Of a stretch of 64,000 bases of DNA, positions 24,354 to 33,944 are shown piece after piece (position 1 is the stretch's first letter; the number at the start of each line of letters is the position of its first letter). The stretch is taken from contig NZ_WKJI01000002.1 in NCBI RefSeq assembly GCF_009674685.1, positions 620,001 to 684,000 of the forward strand, read 5' to 3'. A program made the position numbers and the translations under genes. Below the pieces are notes generated by a model that worked only from the letters and a program-made list of their open reading frames with translations, had not been told where the DNA came from and searched no databases. Source of the DNA: Pedobacter puniceum (GTDB lineage Bacteria; Bacteroidota; Bacteroidia; Sphingobacteriales; Sphingobacteriaceae).

Positions 24354-25241
24354 TTATTTCTTCCTCTTTTCTAACTTCACTCTTAAGCCTAACTCAAAGC
24401 TTCCGTTTGAGTAACTCTCTAATACCGCCGTTGGGTCGTTGTAGAAAAACATAAACTCCCACTGCTTCTTGTGCTCATAGCTGATGCCTAAACTGAAACT
24501 CTTATTCGTATGATACATCCCCAATAAACCCAAATCTTCTTTGCCTGTCTTTATCTCTCCCCCTATATCCAAGATGTTCTTGTAGTTATTTACTCCTCTA
24601 TAAACTGCCTTCGGGTAGAACTTCCAATCTAACAACTCAAACTCGTACGATAGCGAAGTGTAAAACGTGTTATAATTCACATCCTCTCTTCTATCATCCT
24701 GTAACCTATCTCGAAGATTATTCCATGCACCTTCTATCGTTAACTTATCTGTCGTATAAGCTATACCGAAGTCTCCTTGAAAGTCCATCCCTATATCATT
24801 AAACTGTGCCGCTAAGGGGTCGGAACTATTTCCTACTATTCCCCCATTGTCCAAACGGTCATTACTCAAACCTACAGAGATACCAAAATGTAACTCGTCT
24901 CCGCTTCCGCTTACTGGCATATGGTACGAGAAGGTTCCCTTGAAATTATTATTCGTTAATAATCCTGCCTTCTCTTTGAAAAAACTAGCCCCTAAACCCA
25001 CCTTCTTAACCCTGTAATCTACCGTCATTGAACCACTCTCTGGTGAACCTGGCATCTTTTGCCATTGGTTTCTATAACCTATGTTTAGGTTTAAGCCTCC
25101 TTCTACACCGGCCATCGCTGGGTTTGCTAAATAACGGTTCTGGAAGTACTGCGAACCTAATGGGTTTATCTGACCTTGTAAACTTAATGCGCTTAGTAAA
25201 GTCATCATCAACATTACTAGCTGTATATTTATCTTTCTCAT
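24354..25241 (-). CDS. PorP/SprF family type IX secretion membrane protein
   Basis: Outer-membrane beta-barrel protein of the PorP/SprF family. I choose ATG at 25241, which is preceded by AAGAAGGAATCA and gives a normal signal peptide (MRKINIQLVMLMMTLLSALS then LQGQ); the frame extends seven codons to an ATG at 25262 that overlaps the upstream stop. The mature start NPLGSQYFQNRYLANPAMAG is the family hallmark, followed by alternating hydrophobic strands and ending ELGLRVKLEKRKK. It lies immediately downstream of a huge secreted protein with a type B sorting domain. Such pairs are known, and the PorP/SprF member is thought to be needed for secretion or surface attachment of its neighbour. Confidence 0.9.
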   Translation of the reverse strand: MRKINIQLVMLMMTLLSALSLQGQINPLGSQYFQNRYLANPAMAGVEGGLNLNIGYRNQWQKMPGSPESGSMTVDYRVKKVGLGASFFKEKAGLLTNNNFKGTFSYHMPVSGSGDELHFGISVGLSNDRLDNGGIVGNSSDPLAAQFNDIGMDFQGDFGIAYTTDKLTIEGAWNNLRDRLQDDRREDVNYNTFYTSLSYEFELLDWKFYPKAVYRGVNNYKNILDIGGEIKTGKEDLGLLGMYHTNKSFSLGISYEHKKQWEFMFFYNDPTAVLESYSNGSFELGLRVKLEKRKK

Positions 25242-25261
25242 TGATTCCTTCTTGTTTATCA

Positions 25262-28200
25262 TTATCTAATTACAGTAATGAACCCTCTCTTTGGATTGAT
25301 TCCTTTTCCAAAATTGATGATATAGTAATACGTACCGCTTACCAACTCCTGACCGTTGTACTGGCCATTCCAGTCATTCGTGTAACCTTTCTTATTGTAT
25401 ACTACTCTTCCTGCTTTATCGATAATCGTTACTTCATTATCTGGGTAACTCTGGATATTACCTATAACCCAGGTATCATTATAGCCATCATTATTTGGTG
25501 TTACCAGGTTGCCTGGCTCAAGAGTGTAATCTTCTAATACCGTTACCGTTACATAAACCACTGTACTTAAACCTAAGCTATTGGTTACCGTTACTGCATA
25601 AGTTGTAGTTACTGATGGACTGGCTACTGGATTGGCAATATTAGTAGCGCTTAAACCTGTTGATGGTGACCAACTATAACTTACCAAGCCAGATCCTGTT
25701 ACATTAAGTTGTGAGCTGTAACCTTTACTTATCGTTACATTCTTCCCTGATCCTACAATATCATTGCTGCCTGTTAATGTACCTGTAGCTGTTGCATCTG
25801 GTGCTTTTAGTACACTTATCACAAATACTTTCTCGAAGCTTAAGCCCCCAGCATCTGTAGTTCTGATTCTTACAGTATAGCTGTTCTTAGTAGTATAGTT
25901 AAATACGGTATTGGTTCTGATGGTATTACCTACTATGCTGAAGCTTGCATTATCATCTGATCCTGATCCTGATACTAAAGTGTAACTATGTGTATCGCCT
26001 GGGTCTATATCTGTACTTGTTAGCGTTCCTATATTTACACCTACAGCATTGTTCTCATAAATAGCGGATGGACTTAATCCTATATTGGTTGGTGCACTAT
26101 TGAAAATTAATGTTACCTGTGCTGTGGTTGAACCTCCAGAATTACTGCCTGTTACTGTATAAGTTTGTGTTCCTGATAAAGTAGCAGTTAATGTACCCGT
26201 TATCTGACCAGTGCTAGGATTAATACTCAAACCTGATGGTAAATTTGGCGAGATGGTGTACAAAGTTATTGCAGTACCACTTGAGGTAGGTACCATAGTA
26301 ACCATGGCTGCATTACGTATTAGTGTTTGTGGCGTATTGTTATAACGCAAATTAAGTGGAGGAGCTACTAATGGATTGGTTCCGTTTAGAACTTCTTGAC
26401 CATTGGTTACACCATCATTATCACAATCTAAGGCTTTCCACGCATTGCTTACATTGGCAATTACTTGACTAGATGGTTTATAATCACAACCGTTTGTACC
26501 GCTTGTACCATCAGTTTTTTCTTGCTTATCACTTACTCCATCGCCGTCTGTATCTGCTTTTAGTGGATCTGTTCCGTCTAGTAATTCCTGACCGTTATTT
26601 ACTCCGTCATTATCGCAATCTAATGCTTTCCATGCATTGCTCACATTTGCAATTACCTGACTTGAAGACTTATAATCACAACCATTAGTGCCGCTGGTAC
26701 CATCAGTTTTCTCTACACCATCTTTTACACCATCACCATCACTGTCTGGATTTCTTGGGTCTGTGCCGTCTGTTAATTCCTGACCGTTGGTTACACCATC
26801 ATTATCGCAGTCTAAAGCTTTCCATGCATTGCTAACATTGGCAATTACCTGACTTGATGCTTTATAATCACAGCCGTTTGTACCGCTTGTACCATCAGTC
26901 TTCTCTTTACCATCTGTAACACCATCACCATCGCTATCTGGATTTCTCGGGTCTGTTCCATCTGTTAATTCCTGGCCATTGGTTACACCATCATTATCAC
27001 AATCTAAGGCTTTCCACGCATTGCTAACATTGGCAATTACCTGACTTGATGCTTTATAATCACAACCATTTGTACCGCTTGTGCCATCAGTCTTCTCTTT
27101 ACCATCTGTAACACCATCTCCATCGCTATCTGCCTTGGTTGGGTCGGTTCCATCTAACTTCTCTTGTGCATTGGTTACACCGTCATTATCGCAGTCCTTA
27201 GCATTCCATGCTGTGCTTGGTGTTAAAGTTTGGCTGGCTGGGATAAACGAACAATCATTTAATGGATTGGTATTATCTGTTTTTTCTTTACCATCGGTTA
27301 CACCATCTCCATCGCTATCTGCTTTAGTTGGATCTGTTCCGTCTAATTTCTCTTGTGCATTGGTTACACCATCACCATCGCAGTCCTTAGCATTCCATGC
27401 TGTGCTTGGTGTTAAAGTTTGGCTGGCTGGAATAAACGAGCAATCGTTTAATGGATTGGTATTATCTGTTTTTTCTTTACCATCGGTTACACCATCTCCA
27501 TCGCTATCTGCTTTAGTTGGATCTGTTCCGTCTAATTTCTCTTGTGCATTGGTTACACCATCACCATCGCAGTCCTTAGCATTCCATGCTGTGCTTGGTG
27601 TTAATGTTTGACTGGCTGGGATAAACGAACAATCGTTTAATGGATTGGTATTATCTGTTTTTTCTTTACCATCAGTTACACCATCTCCATCACTATCTGC
27701 TTTAGTTGGATCTGTTCCGTCTAATTTCTCTTGTGCATTGGTTACACCGTCATTATCGCAGTCCTTAGCATTCCATGCTGTGCTTGGTGTTAAAGTTTGG
27801 CTGGCTGGAATAAACGAACAGTCATTTAATGGATTGGTATTATCTGTTTTTTCTTTACCATCGGTTACACCATCTCCATCGCTATCTGCTTTAGTTGGAT
27901 CTGTTCCGTCTAATTTCTCTTGTGCATTGGTTACACCATCACCATCGCAGTCCTTAGCATTCCATGCTGTGCTTGGTGTTAATGTTTGACTGGCTGGAAT
28001 AAACGAGCAATCGTTTAATGGATTGGTATTATCTGTTTTTTCTTTGCCATTGGTTACACCATCACCATCACAATCTTTAGCATTCCATGCTGTACTTGGC
28101 GTTAAGGTTTGACTAGCTGGAATAAATGCACAATCATCATTAGGATTGGTTAAATCTGTCTTCTCCTTACCATCAGTAACGCCATCACCATCTGTATCTG

Positions 28201-30013
28201 CTTTTAATGGATCTGTTCCATCTAACTTCTCTTGTTCATTACTTACACCATCATTATCACAATCTTTTGCCTTCCATGCTGCGCTTGGTGTTAATATTTG
28301 ATTAGCTAATACAAATGAGCAATCATCAGTTGGATTAGTACCGTCAGCTTTTTCTTGAGCATCTGTTACACCATCGTTATCACTGTCTAAATCTAAATGA
28401 TTAGGTGTTCCATCACCATCTGTATCTAAATCTGCACAAGGTTCCTCTAAACCAGCAATACCTAAAGAAAAGTCACAATAAAATTCAGATTCTCTTCCTG
28501 TAAAAGAAACCTCACTAAATACACCATTAAAAGATATAGTACCACAAGCCTCATTACCTACAAGAACATTTGTGGTAGTTCCTGCTGGACCACCTGTAAA
28601 AGATCCATTGGTTTTAAGAATAGTACCGTTAGCAGATAAATCTAAAGTCTTATTTAAAGAAGATATGAAGAACCTAGGATTATTAACTGGCTTATCAAAA
28701 ACAAATTTATGTTGTCCAAGGGTTAAGCTTCTGAAAGAACTAACTCCGCCATTACCAGCAGGTTGTGGCGCCCAAAAACTTGTGCCGCAATAAGGTGCCA
28801 TTCCATAATCTATAATTGAGTTACTTGAATTGGTTACTGTTACATTTACAATAGTACCTGCAACATCAACAGTTCCCCTTAAAACTCCACCACTAAAGGA
28901 GTTCCAAACTACATATTTAAAACCTGGAGGGTTTAAACTATTACTTAATGTTAAATCAGTACATTTTTTCTCATCAGTATCTAAAATACCATCTCCATCA
29001 TCATCTGTATCACAAGCATCACCTTGACCGTCTCTGTCAGTATCTAATTGATTAGCATTGGCTACTGAAGGGCAGTTGTCTTGCCCATCTGGAATACCAT
29101 CACCATCAGCATCAGTAACTGCATCATTATCTAAAATATTAGAGGAAATTGATTTGTTACCTACATTTACAGTAAGCGTTTCTAAAGACTCAATAGCAGC
29201 ATCATCAATGGTATTTACGGTAATAGTAAAAGAGCTCACACCACCAGGTACAGTAATAGTACCATCTCCATTATTAATTACACCATTAGAGAATGTAAAT
29301 GTGCTGTTATAGTCAGAACCACTAGTAGCTGTTCCTCCAATTGTAAATACATAAGTTTGGGGATTACCTGCTGTAGTAGCAGATGATAAAGCTACCTGAT
29401 AAACTATATTTTGTCCTTCTACAACACCAGTACCAGAATTTAAAGTAATTGCAGATGGTTGCGGAGTGTTAGCAAGTTCTGAATTTAATGCAGTTAAGAG
29501 GCCTGATGTTGCTGCGTTACCGCTACGTTGCTCTCCGTCGGTAAACACCCAAGTAGAGGTATAAGATTTCAAACCTAAATTTGTACTTGTGTTGGAAGTT
29601 TGACCTCCAACAATAGTAAAAGATTGTCCAGAACCATAAGCTATAGTTCTCGTTTGTCCAGGGGCAAAAGTAAATCCAAAAACTTCAGTTTTGCTTCCTG
29701 TTGTTTCTCTAAAATTTAAAGCCCCATTAAGAGAAAAAGAAGTTCCATCTGTAAGATAAAACTTTAAAACTCCGGCTAAGTCGTTTCCTTGCGTTCCTCC
29801 AAACTGGCCACTATAAGATTGACTAAAACTTACTCTAGCTATACCAAGTGTCGATAAATTTTTGATGTCGGTTGAAGTTTGGGTATTGGTAGTTTGCGTT
29901 CCTAAATATCCTTTAGAGAAAGCTAAACTTACTTGTGCTTTGGTTTCACTTGAAAAAATAAATACTATAAAAAATAGTAAAATTTTAAAGGAAGTGTTTA
30001 TTAATTTAATCAT
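25262..30013 (-). CDS. Giant secreted repeat protein, T9SS type B C-terminal domain
   Basis: 1583-residue cell-surface protein. A signal peptide (residues 1-27, ending ETKAQ) is followed by a beta-rich region, a Calx-beta-like segment (about 195-300, [19 protein letters not shown]), and thrombospondin type 3 calcium motifs ([15 protein letters not shown]). A beta domain comes next, then a long array of [12 protein letters not shown] calcium-binding repeats from about 560 to 1220, a putative-Ig segment ([18 protein letters not shown]), a cadherin-like segment ([20 protein letters not shown]) and the gliding-motility/CHU C-terminal sorting domain ([20 protein letters not shown] ... GTYYYIINF). 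Its stop overlaps the start region of the PorP/SprF gene. Adhesion is likely; no enzyme motif is visible. Confidence 0.93.
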   Translation of the reverse strand: MIKLINTSFKILLFFIVFIFSSETKAQVSLAFSKGYLGTQTTNTQTSTDIKNLSTLGIARVSFSQSYSGQFGGTQGNDLAGVLKFYLTDGTSFSLNGALNFRETTGSKTEVFGFTFAPGQTRTIAYGSGQSFTIVGGQTSNTSTNLGLKSYTSTWVFTDGEQRSGNAATSGLLTALNSELANTPQPSAITLNSGTGVVEGQNIVYQVALSSATTAGNPQTYVFTIGGTATSGSDYNSTFTFSNGVINNGDGTITVPGGVSSFTITVNTIDDAAIESLETLTVNVGNKSISSNILDNDAVTDADGDGIPDGQDNCPSVANANQLDTDRDGQGDACDTDDDGDGILDTDEKKCTDLTLSNSLNPPGFKYVVWNSFSGGVLRGTVDVAGTIVNVTVTNSSNSIIDYGMAPYCGTSFWAPQPAGNGGVSSFRSLTLGQHKFVFDKPVNNPRFFISSLNKTLDLSANGTILKTNGSFTGGPAGTTTNVLVGNEACGTISFNGVFSEVSFTGRESEFYCDFSLGIAGLEEPCADLDTDGDGTPNHLDLDSDNDGVTDAQEKADGTNPTDDCSFVLANQILTPSAAWKAKDCDNDGVSNEQEKLDGTDPLKADTDGDGVTDGKEKTDLTNPNDDCAFIPASQTLTPSTAWNAKDCDGDGVTNGKEKTDNTNPLNDCSFIPASQTLTPSTAWNAKDCDGDGVTNAQEKLDGTDPTKADSDGDGVTDGKEKTDNTNPLNDCSFIPASQTLTPSTAWNAKDCDNDGVTNAQEKLDGTDPTKADSDGDGVTDGKEKTDNTNPLNDCSFIPASQTLTPSTAWNAKDCDGDGVTNAQEKLDGTDPTKADSDGDGVTDGKEKTDNTNPLNDCSFIPASQTLTPSTAWNAKDCDGDGVTNAQEKLDGTDPTKADSDGDGVTDGKEKTDNTNPLNDCSFIPASQTLTPSTAWNAKDCDNDGVTNAQEKLDGTDPTKADSDGDGVTDGKEKTDGTSGTNGCDYKASSQVIANVSNAWKALDCDNDGVTNGQELTDGTDPRNPDSDGDGVTDGKEKTDGTSGTNGCDYKASSQVIANVSNAWKALDCDNDGVTNGQELTDGTDPRNPDSDGDGVKDGVEKTDGTSGTNGCDYKSSSQVIANVSNAWKALDCDNDGVNNGQELLDGTDPLKADTDGDGVSDKQEKTDGTSGTNGCDYKPSSQVIANVSNAWKALDCDNDGVTNGQEVLNGTNPLVAPPLNLRYNNTPQTLIRNAAMVTMVPTSSGTAITLYTISPNLPSGLSINPSTGQITGTLTATLSGTQTYTVTGSNSGGSTTAQVTLIFNSAPTNIGLSPSAIYENNAVGVNIGTLTSTDIDPGDTHSYTLVSGSGSDDNASFSIVGNTIRTNTVFNYTTKNSYTVRIRTTDAGGLSFEKVFVISVLKAPDATATGTLTGSNDIVGSGKNVTISKGYSSQLNVTGSGLVSYSWSPSTGLSATNIANPVASPSVTTTYAVTVTNSLGLSTVVYVTVTVLEDYTLEPGNLVTPNNDGYNDTWVIGNIQSYPDNEVTIIDKAGRVVYNKKGYTNDWNGQYNGQELVSGTYYYIINFGKGINPKRGFITVIR
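26355..28325 (-). repeat. Array of 189- and 192-bp tandem repeats (thrombospondin type 3-like)
   Basis: Eleven segments inside the giant secreted gene. Five nearly identical units are 63 codons (189 bp; the same landmark recurs at 27301, 27490, 27679 and 27868), and about four are 64 codons (192 bp; landmark at 26793 and 26985). Each unit holds two DxDGDGVTxGxE loops and two cysteines. One unit near 28020-28140 is shortened to one loop. Confidence 0.92.
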
Positions 30014-30271
30014 ATATGAGTTTGTATTTCGTATTAATGATGGATGCTGTCTCTCCGAAGCAAAATCTTGAGTATAAAAATTCAGGTTAATTTCAAGTTG
30101 ATGTTATAGATTTGATGTTTCTAGAATTAATATTTTTAATTATTGCTTACTTATAAACAAGGCAAATATCTCTTAGGATGAGATTGCTTTTATACCTTAA
30201 ATAAGGGATATAGGCAGAGAAAATTCTCTTTATCACGCTACTAATTCTATAGTTTTTATCTATATTTAGGC

Positions 30272-31201
30272 ATGACAATAGTTCAATTAGAATATATCGT
30301 TGCAGTTGATACTTACAGAAGTTTTGTAATGGCTGCTGAGAAATGCTTTGTAACCCAGCCCACTTTAAGTATGCAGGTTCAAAAGCTTGAAGAAACACTT
30401 GGCGTAAAGCTTTTTGATAGAACCAGACAACCCGTAGTCCCAACAGAAATTGGGGTTGAGGTAATTAACCAAGCTAGAAGAGTATTACAAGAGAGCTATA
30501 AAATAAATGAAGTTATTAACGAGCGTAAAGGAGAAATAAGCGGCGAGCTCAGAATTGGAGTTATACCAACCGTAGCACCTTATCTGCTGCCTAAAGTTAT
30601 AGGTAGTTTTAGAGAAAAATATCCTAAAGTAAAATTGTCTATATCAGAACTTACCACAGAAACCATTATCCAACAGCTTAAAAACAACTTGTTAGACTGT
30701 GGTATACTGGCTACACCCTTAGATGAAAGTAGCTTAACAGAACGCCCCATCTATTATGAAAATTTTGTAAGTTATGTTTCTAAAACCAGCCCTGTTTATA
30801 AAAAGAAATCTTTACAAGCCGGAGATTTAGATATGGATGATTTATGGCTTTTAAACGAAGGCCATTGTATGCGTAACCAGGTTTTAAATATCTGTAAACA
30901 TAAAAAAGCCAGTCTGCAAAACTTAGAATACAATACCGGCAGTATAGAAACTTTAATCAGGATGGTAGATTTAAATGATGGTATTACCATTCTGCCTGAG
31001 CTTTCTTTGCAACATTTTTCTGTTAAACAGTTAGATAAAATAAGGTATTTTAAAAGTCCAGAACCTAGTAGAGAAATCAGTATTGTAACCCATGCCAACT
31101 ACATCAAAAAAAGAACGATTGATGCTTTAGAAGAAGAAATACTAGAAAGTGTACCTAAAAGAATGAAATCTAAAAAGAAGAAAGAGATTATCAATATCTA
31201 A
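30272..31201 (+). CDS. oxyR: LysR-family hydrogen peroxide sensor OxyR
   Basis: 309-residue LysR-type regulator. The winged helix-turn-helix covers residues 1-60 (SFVMAAEKCFVTQPTLSMQV is the recognition region), followed by the linker helix and a periplasmic-binding-protein-like sensor domain. The peroxide-sensing pair is exact: GHCMRNQVLNIC gives C199 and C208, the same numbers and spacing as Escherichia coli OxyR. It should form an intramolecular disulfide under peroxide and activate catalase and peroxidase genes. It is preceded by 258 bases shared with the divergent giant gene. It is followed after 53 bases by the exonuclease-ligase-helicase genes on the same strand. Confidence 0.95.
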   Translation: MTIVQLEYIVAVDTYRSFVMAAEKCFVTQPTLSMQVQKLEETLGVKLFDRTRQPVVPTEIGVEVINQARRVLQESYKINEVINERKGEISGELRIGVIPTVAPYLLPKVIGSFREKYPKVKLSISELTTETIIQQLKNNLLDCGILATPLDESSLTERPIYYENFVSYVSKTSPVYKKKSLQAGDLDMDDLWLLNEGHCMRNQVLNICKHKKASLQNLEYNTGSIETLIRMVDLNDGITILPELSLQHFSVKQLDKIRYFKSPEPSREISIVTHANYIKKRTIDALEEEILESVPKRMKSKKKKEIINI

Positions 31202-31254
31202 TAATTTCTTTTTCAACAGAACCAAATGGCTCAATTTTAGGTTATCTCTTTTGT

Positions 31255-32274
31255 ATGAGTAAAAAACCGCTTTTAGAGTTTAACCAGTTTGGTATTTACT
31301 GCCAGCAAGGAGATTTTTACATCGACCCTTGGAAACCGGTTAACTATGCAGTGATTACCCATGCCCATAGCGACCATGCCCGTTGGGGTAATAAACACTA
31401 TTTGGCTCACCATTTATCAAAAGAAATTTTAAAATATCGTTTAGGCGATATCTCTTTAGAAACTATTGCTTATAACCAAACCATCATCAGAAATGGGGTA
31501 AAAATATCACTTCATCCTGCTGGTCATATCATCGGCTCGGCACAAGTAAGGGTAGAATATGAAGGTGAAGTTTGGGTAGTTTCTGGAGATTATAAACTTG
31601 AAGATGACGGCATTTCTACACCTTTTGAACCTGTAAAATGCCATTCTTTTATATCAGAGTGTACCTTTGGGATGCCTGTTTACACTTGGAAACCACAAGA
31701 AGAAATTTTTAAGGGTATAAATGATTGGTGGCATCAAAATCATCAACAAGGAAAAACCTCCGTTTTGGTAGGCTACTCTTTAGGCAAGGCACAACGCATT
31801 CTTCAAAATCTAAACCTCGATATTGGAAAAGTTTACACCCACGGCGTCATCCAAAACACGCATGATGCTTTAATAAAAAATGGTATCTCCTTAAAAGAAA
31901 CCTATAAAATTACTGCTAGCACTACTAAAGAAGAAATCAGAGGTAATTTGGTTTTATGTCCGCCTTCTGCTGTTGGCACTCCTTGGATGAAAAAATTAAA
32001 TCCTTATTCTTTTGGCTATTGTTCTGGCTGGATGGCTATAAGAGGCGCAAAAAGAAGAAGGGCGGCAGATAGAGGCTTCGTATTATCAGACCATGCAGAT
32101 TGGCATGGCCTTATTCAGGCTATAGAAGCTACATCCTGCGAAAGCGTTTACCTTACCCATGGTTATACGGCAAGTTTTAGCAGGTATTTAAGAGAAATTG
32201 GTTACGATGCGCATGAAGCCAACACTTTATACGGCGACGAAAGCTTAGAAGAAGAAAAAGGAGGTGAAGCATGA
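31255..32274 (+). CDS. Ligase-associated DNA exonuclease (metallo-beta-lactamase fold)
   Basis: 339-residue metallo-beta-lactamase/beta-CASP-like protein of the family annotated as ligase-associated exonuclease. The metal site begins THAHSDHAR at residues 35-43, with further ligands in HPAGHIIGSAQVRVE and SDHADWHGL and in VYLTHGY near the C-terminus. By analogy with Artemis/SNM1-type enzymes it should trim DNA ends before ligation. The stop overlaps the ligase start by four bases (ATGA), so the two products are made together. The substrate has not been shown for most members; exonuclease activity is the family annotation. Confidence 0.9.
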   Translation: MSKKPLLEFNQFGIYCQQGDFYIDPWKPVNYAVITHAHSDHARWGNKHYLAHHLSKEILKYRLGDISLETIAYNQTIIRNGVKISLHPAGHIIGSAQVRVEYEGEVWVVSGDYKLEDDGISTPFEPVKCHSFISECTFGMPVYTWKPQEEIFKGINDWWHQNHQQGKTSVLVGYSLGKAQRILQNLNLDIGKVYTHGVIQNTHDALIKNGISLKETYKITASTTKEEIRGNLVLCPPSAVGTPWMKKLNPYSFGYCSGWMAIRGAKRRRAADRGFVLSDHADWHGLIQAIEATSCESVYLTHGYTASFSRYLREIGYDAHEANTLYGDESLEEEKGGEA

Positions 32275-33893
32275 AAAATTTCGCTAACCTGTTCCTAGCT
32301 CTAGATGAAACCAACAAAACCAACGAGCGGATAAAAATCTTAAAAGAATACCTTTTACAGGTTTCTGATGACGATAAAATAAACATGCTGGCCCTATTTA
32401 CTGGCAGAAAGCCAAAACGCCAAATTAATAGCACCCAGTTAAAAGACTGGGCTTTAGAACAAAGTAAAATCCCAGATTGGTTGTTTAGAGAAAGTTATGA
32501 GGTTGTGGGCGATTTAGCAGAAACCATCTCTTTATTGTTACCCTTACCAACACAGCATCAGGATAAAAGCCTAAGCCAATGGATTACAGAAATAAAAGAC
32601 CTAAAAGATAAAACCGAGGAAGAAAAGAAAAACTGGCTATTAGCCGCTTGGGATACCATGGACCAACAAGAGAAATTTGTGTTCATTAAAATTCTTACTG
32701 GTGGCTTTAGAGTTGGCGTATCGCAAAATTTGGTGGTTAAGGCTTTGGCCGATATTGCTCAACTAGATACCGCAACCATCACCCACCGTATTATGGGTAA
32801 TTGGAACCCTGATGAATTTACTTTTCAGCAACTGATAGCTGCCGAGGATGCCTCCACAGATAACTCTCGACCTTATCCATTTTTTCTGGCTTATCCCATA
32901 CAAGAAACTTCAGACCTACAAAAAACAGCTTTAGAAATAGAAAGCAGCTTAGGCCCCATCTCCCAATGGCAAGTAGAATGGAAATGGGACGGTATCAGGG
33001 CACAAATTATTCACAGGAAAGATGAAATATTTATTTGGAGTAGAGGCGAGGATTTAGCTACTGATAAATTTCCAGAACTGCATCGTTTTATCCAAAACCT
33101 ACCCGATGGAACAGTACTAGATGGCGAAATTTTAGCTTTTAAAAATAACCAACCTTTGCCTTTTAATATTTTACAAACTCGTATTGGGCGTAAAACCCTA
33201 TCTAAAAAGTTGTTACAAGAAAACCCTGTTGCCTTTATTGCTTATGATATTTTAGAGCTTGAGGGTATTGATATCAGAAATAAAAGCCAAAGCGATAGAA
33301 GATTACTTTTAGAAAAGCTGCAAGAGGATAGCCTTCATCCAGAAATTTTCAGAATTTCTGAGCTGGTACATGCACAAAGTTGGGATGAACTAGCTTTTAT
33401 AAGAGAACAATCTAGGGCTAAACTAGCCGAAGGTTTAATGCTAAAGAGAAAAGCTGCCAGCTACCAAGTGGGCAGAAAACGTGGCGATTGGTGGAAATGG
33501 AAAATAGACCCTTTAGCTATTGATGCTGTTTTAATTTATGCCCAAAAAGGGCATGGCCGCCGGGCCGATTTATATACCGATTATACTTTTGCCGTTTGGG
33601 ATGGCGATAAACTGGTGCCTTTTGCCAAAGCATACTCCGGTTTAACCGATAAAGAAATTAACCAAGTAGACCACTTTATCAAAAAAAATACCTTAGAAAA
33701 ATTTGGACCTGTTAGAACCGTTAAACCAGAACTTGTTTTTGAAATAGGTTTTGAGGGTATTAATAAATCTAGCCGACATAAATCTGGTGTAGCCTTACGT
33801 TTCCCAAGAATTTTACGCTGGCGTACAGATAAGAAAAAAGAGGAAGCAGATAGCTTGGAAAGTTTGATGCTTTTGTTGCCTAAAGAGGGGTAG
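32271..33893 (+). CDS. ATP-dependent DNA ligase
   Basis: 540-residue ATP-dependent ligase of the bacterial LigB/ligase I-like class. An N-terminal DNA-binding domain (about 1-200; ISLLLPLPTQHQ, GGFRVGVSQNLVVKALA) precedes the nucleotidyltransferase domain, with the adenylated lysine K238 in EWKWDGIRAQI. Later motifs are LDGEILAF, ILELEGIDIRN, AEGLMLKRK and WWKWK, and an OB fold ends in EIGFEGINKSS and ALRFPRILRWR. It is translationally coupled to the exonuclease upstream. Such ligases work beside the NAD-dependent replicative ligase, probably in repair. All catalytic motifs are present. Confidence 0.95.
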   Translation: MKNFANLFLALDETNKTNERIKILKEYLLQVSDDDKINMLALFTGRKPKRQINSTQLKDWALEQSKIPDWLFRESYEVVGDLAETISLLLPLPTQHQDKSLSQWITEIKDLKDKTEEEKKNWLLAAWDTMDQQEKFVFIKILTGGFRVGVSQNLVVKALADIAQLDTATITHRIMGNWNPDEFTFQQLIAAEDASTDNSRPYPFFLAYPIQETSDLQKTALEIESSLGPISQWQVEWKWDGIRAQIIHRKDEIFIWSRGEDLATDKFPELHRFIQNLPDGTVLDGEILAFKNNQPLPFNILQTRIGRKTLSKKLLQENPVAFIAYDILELEGIDIRNKSQSDRRLLLEKLQEDSLHPEIFRISELVHAQSWDELAFIREQSRAKLAEGLMLKRKAASYQVGRKRGDWWKWKIDPLAIDAVLIYAQKGHGRRADLYTDYTFAVWDGDKLVPFAKAYSGLTDKEINQVDHFIKKNTLEKFGPVRTVKPELVFEIGFEGINKSSRHKSGVALRFPRILRWRTDKKKEEADSLESLMLLLPKEG

Positions 33894-33944
33894 GTATTTT
33901 GGCTTTCGCCGATAAGCGTATGTAAGATTTTTGTACCTTTAAAC

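Noticed and set aside
27081-27989. Long plus-strand open frames rich in Ser/Pro/Val opposite the repeat array
   Set aside because: They are antisense shadows of the calcium-binding repeats; the minus-strand frame has a signal peptide, known domains and a sorting domain.
26355-28325. CRISPR array
   Set aside because: Repeats are 189-192 bp, coding, in frame and without unique spacers.
30255-30271. TATATTTA as the oxyR -7 promoter
   Set aside because: It ends only three bases before the ATG and has no -33 partner; a leaderless start cannot be excluded but is not supported.
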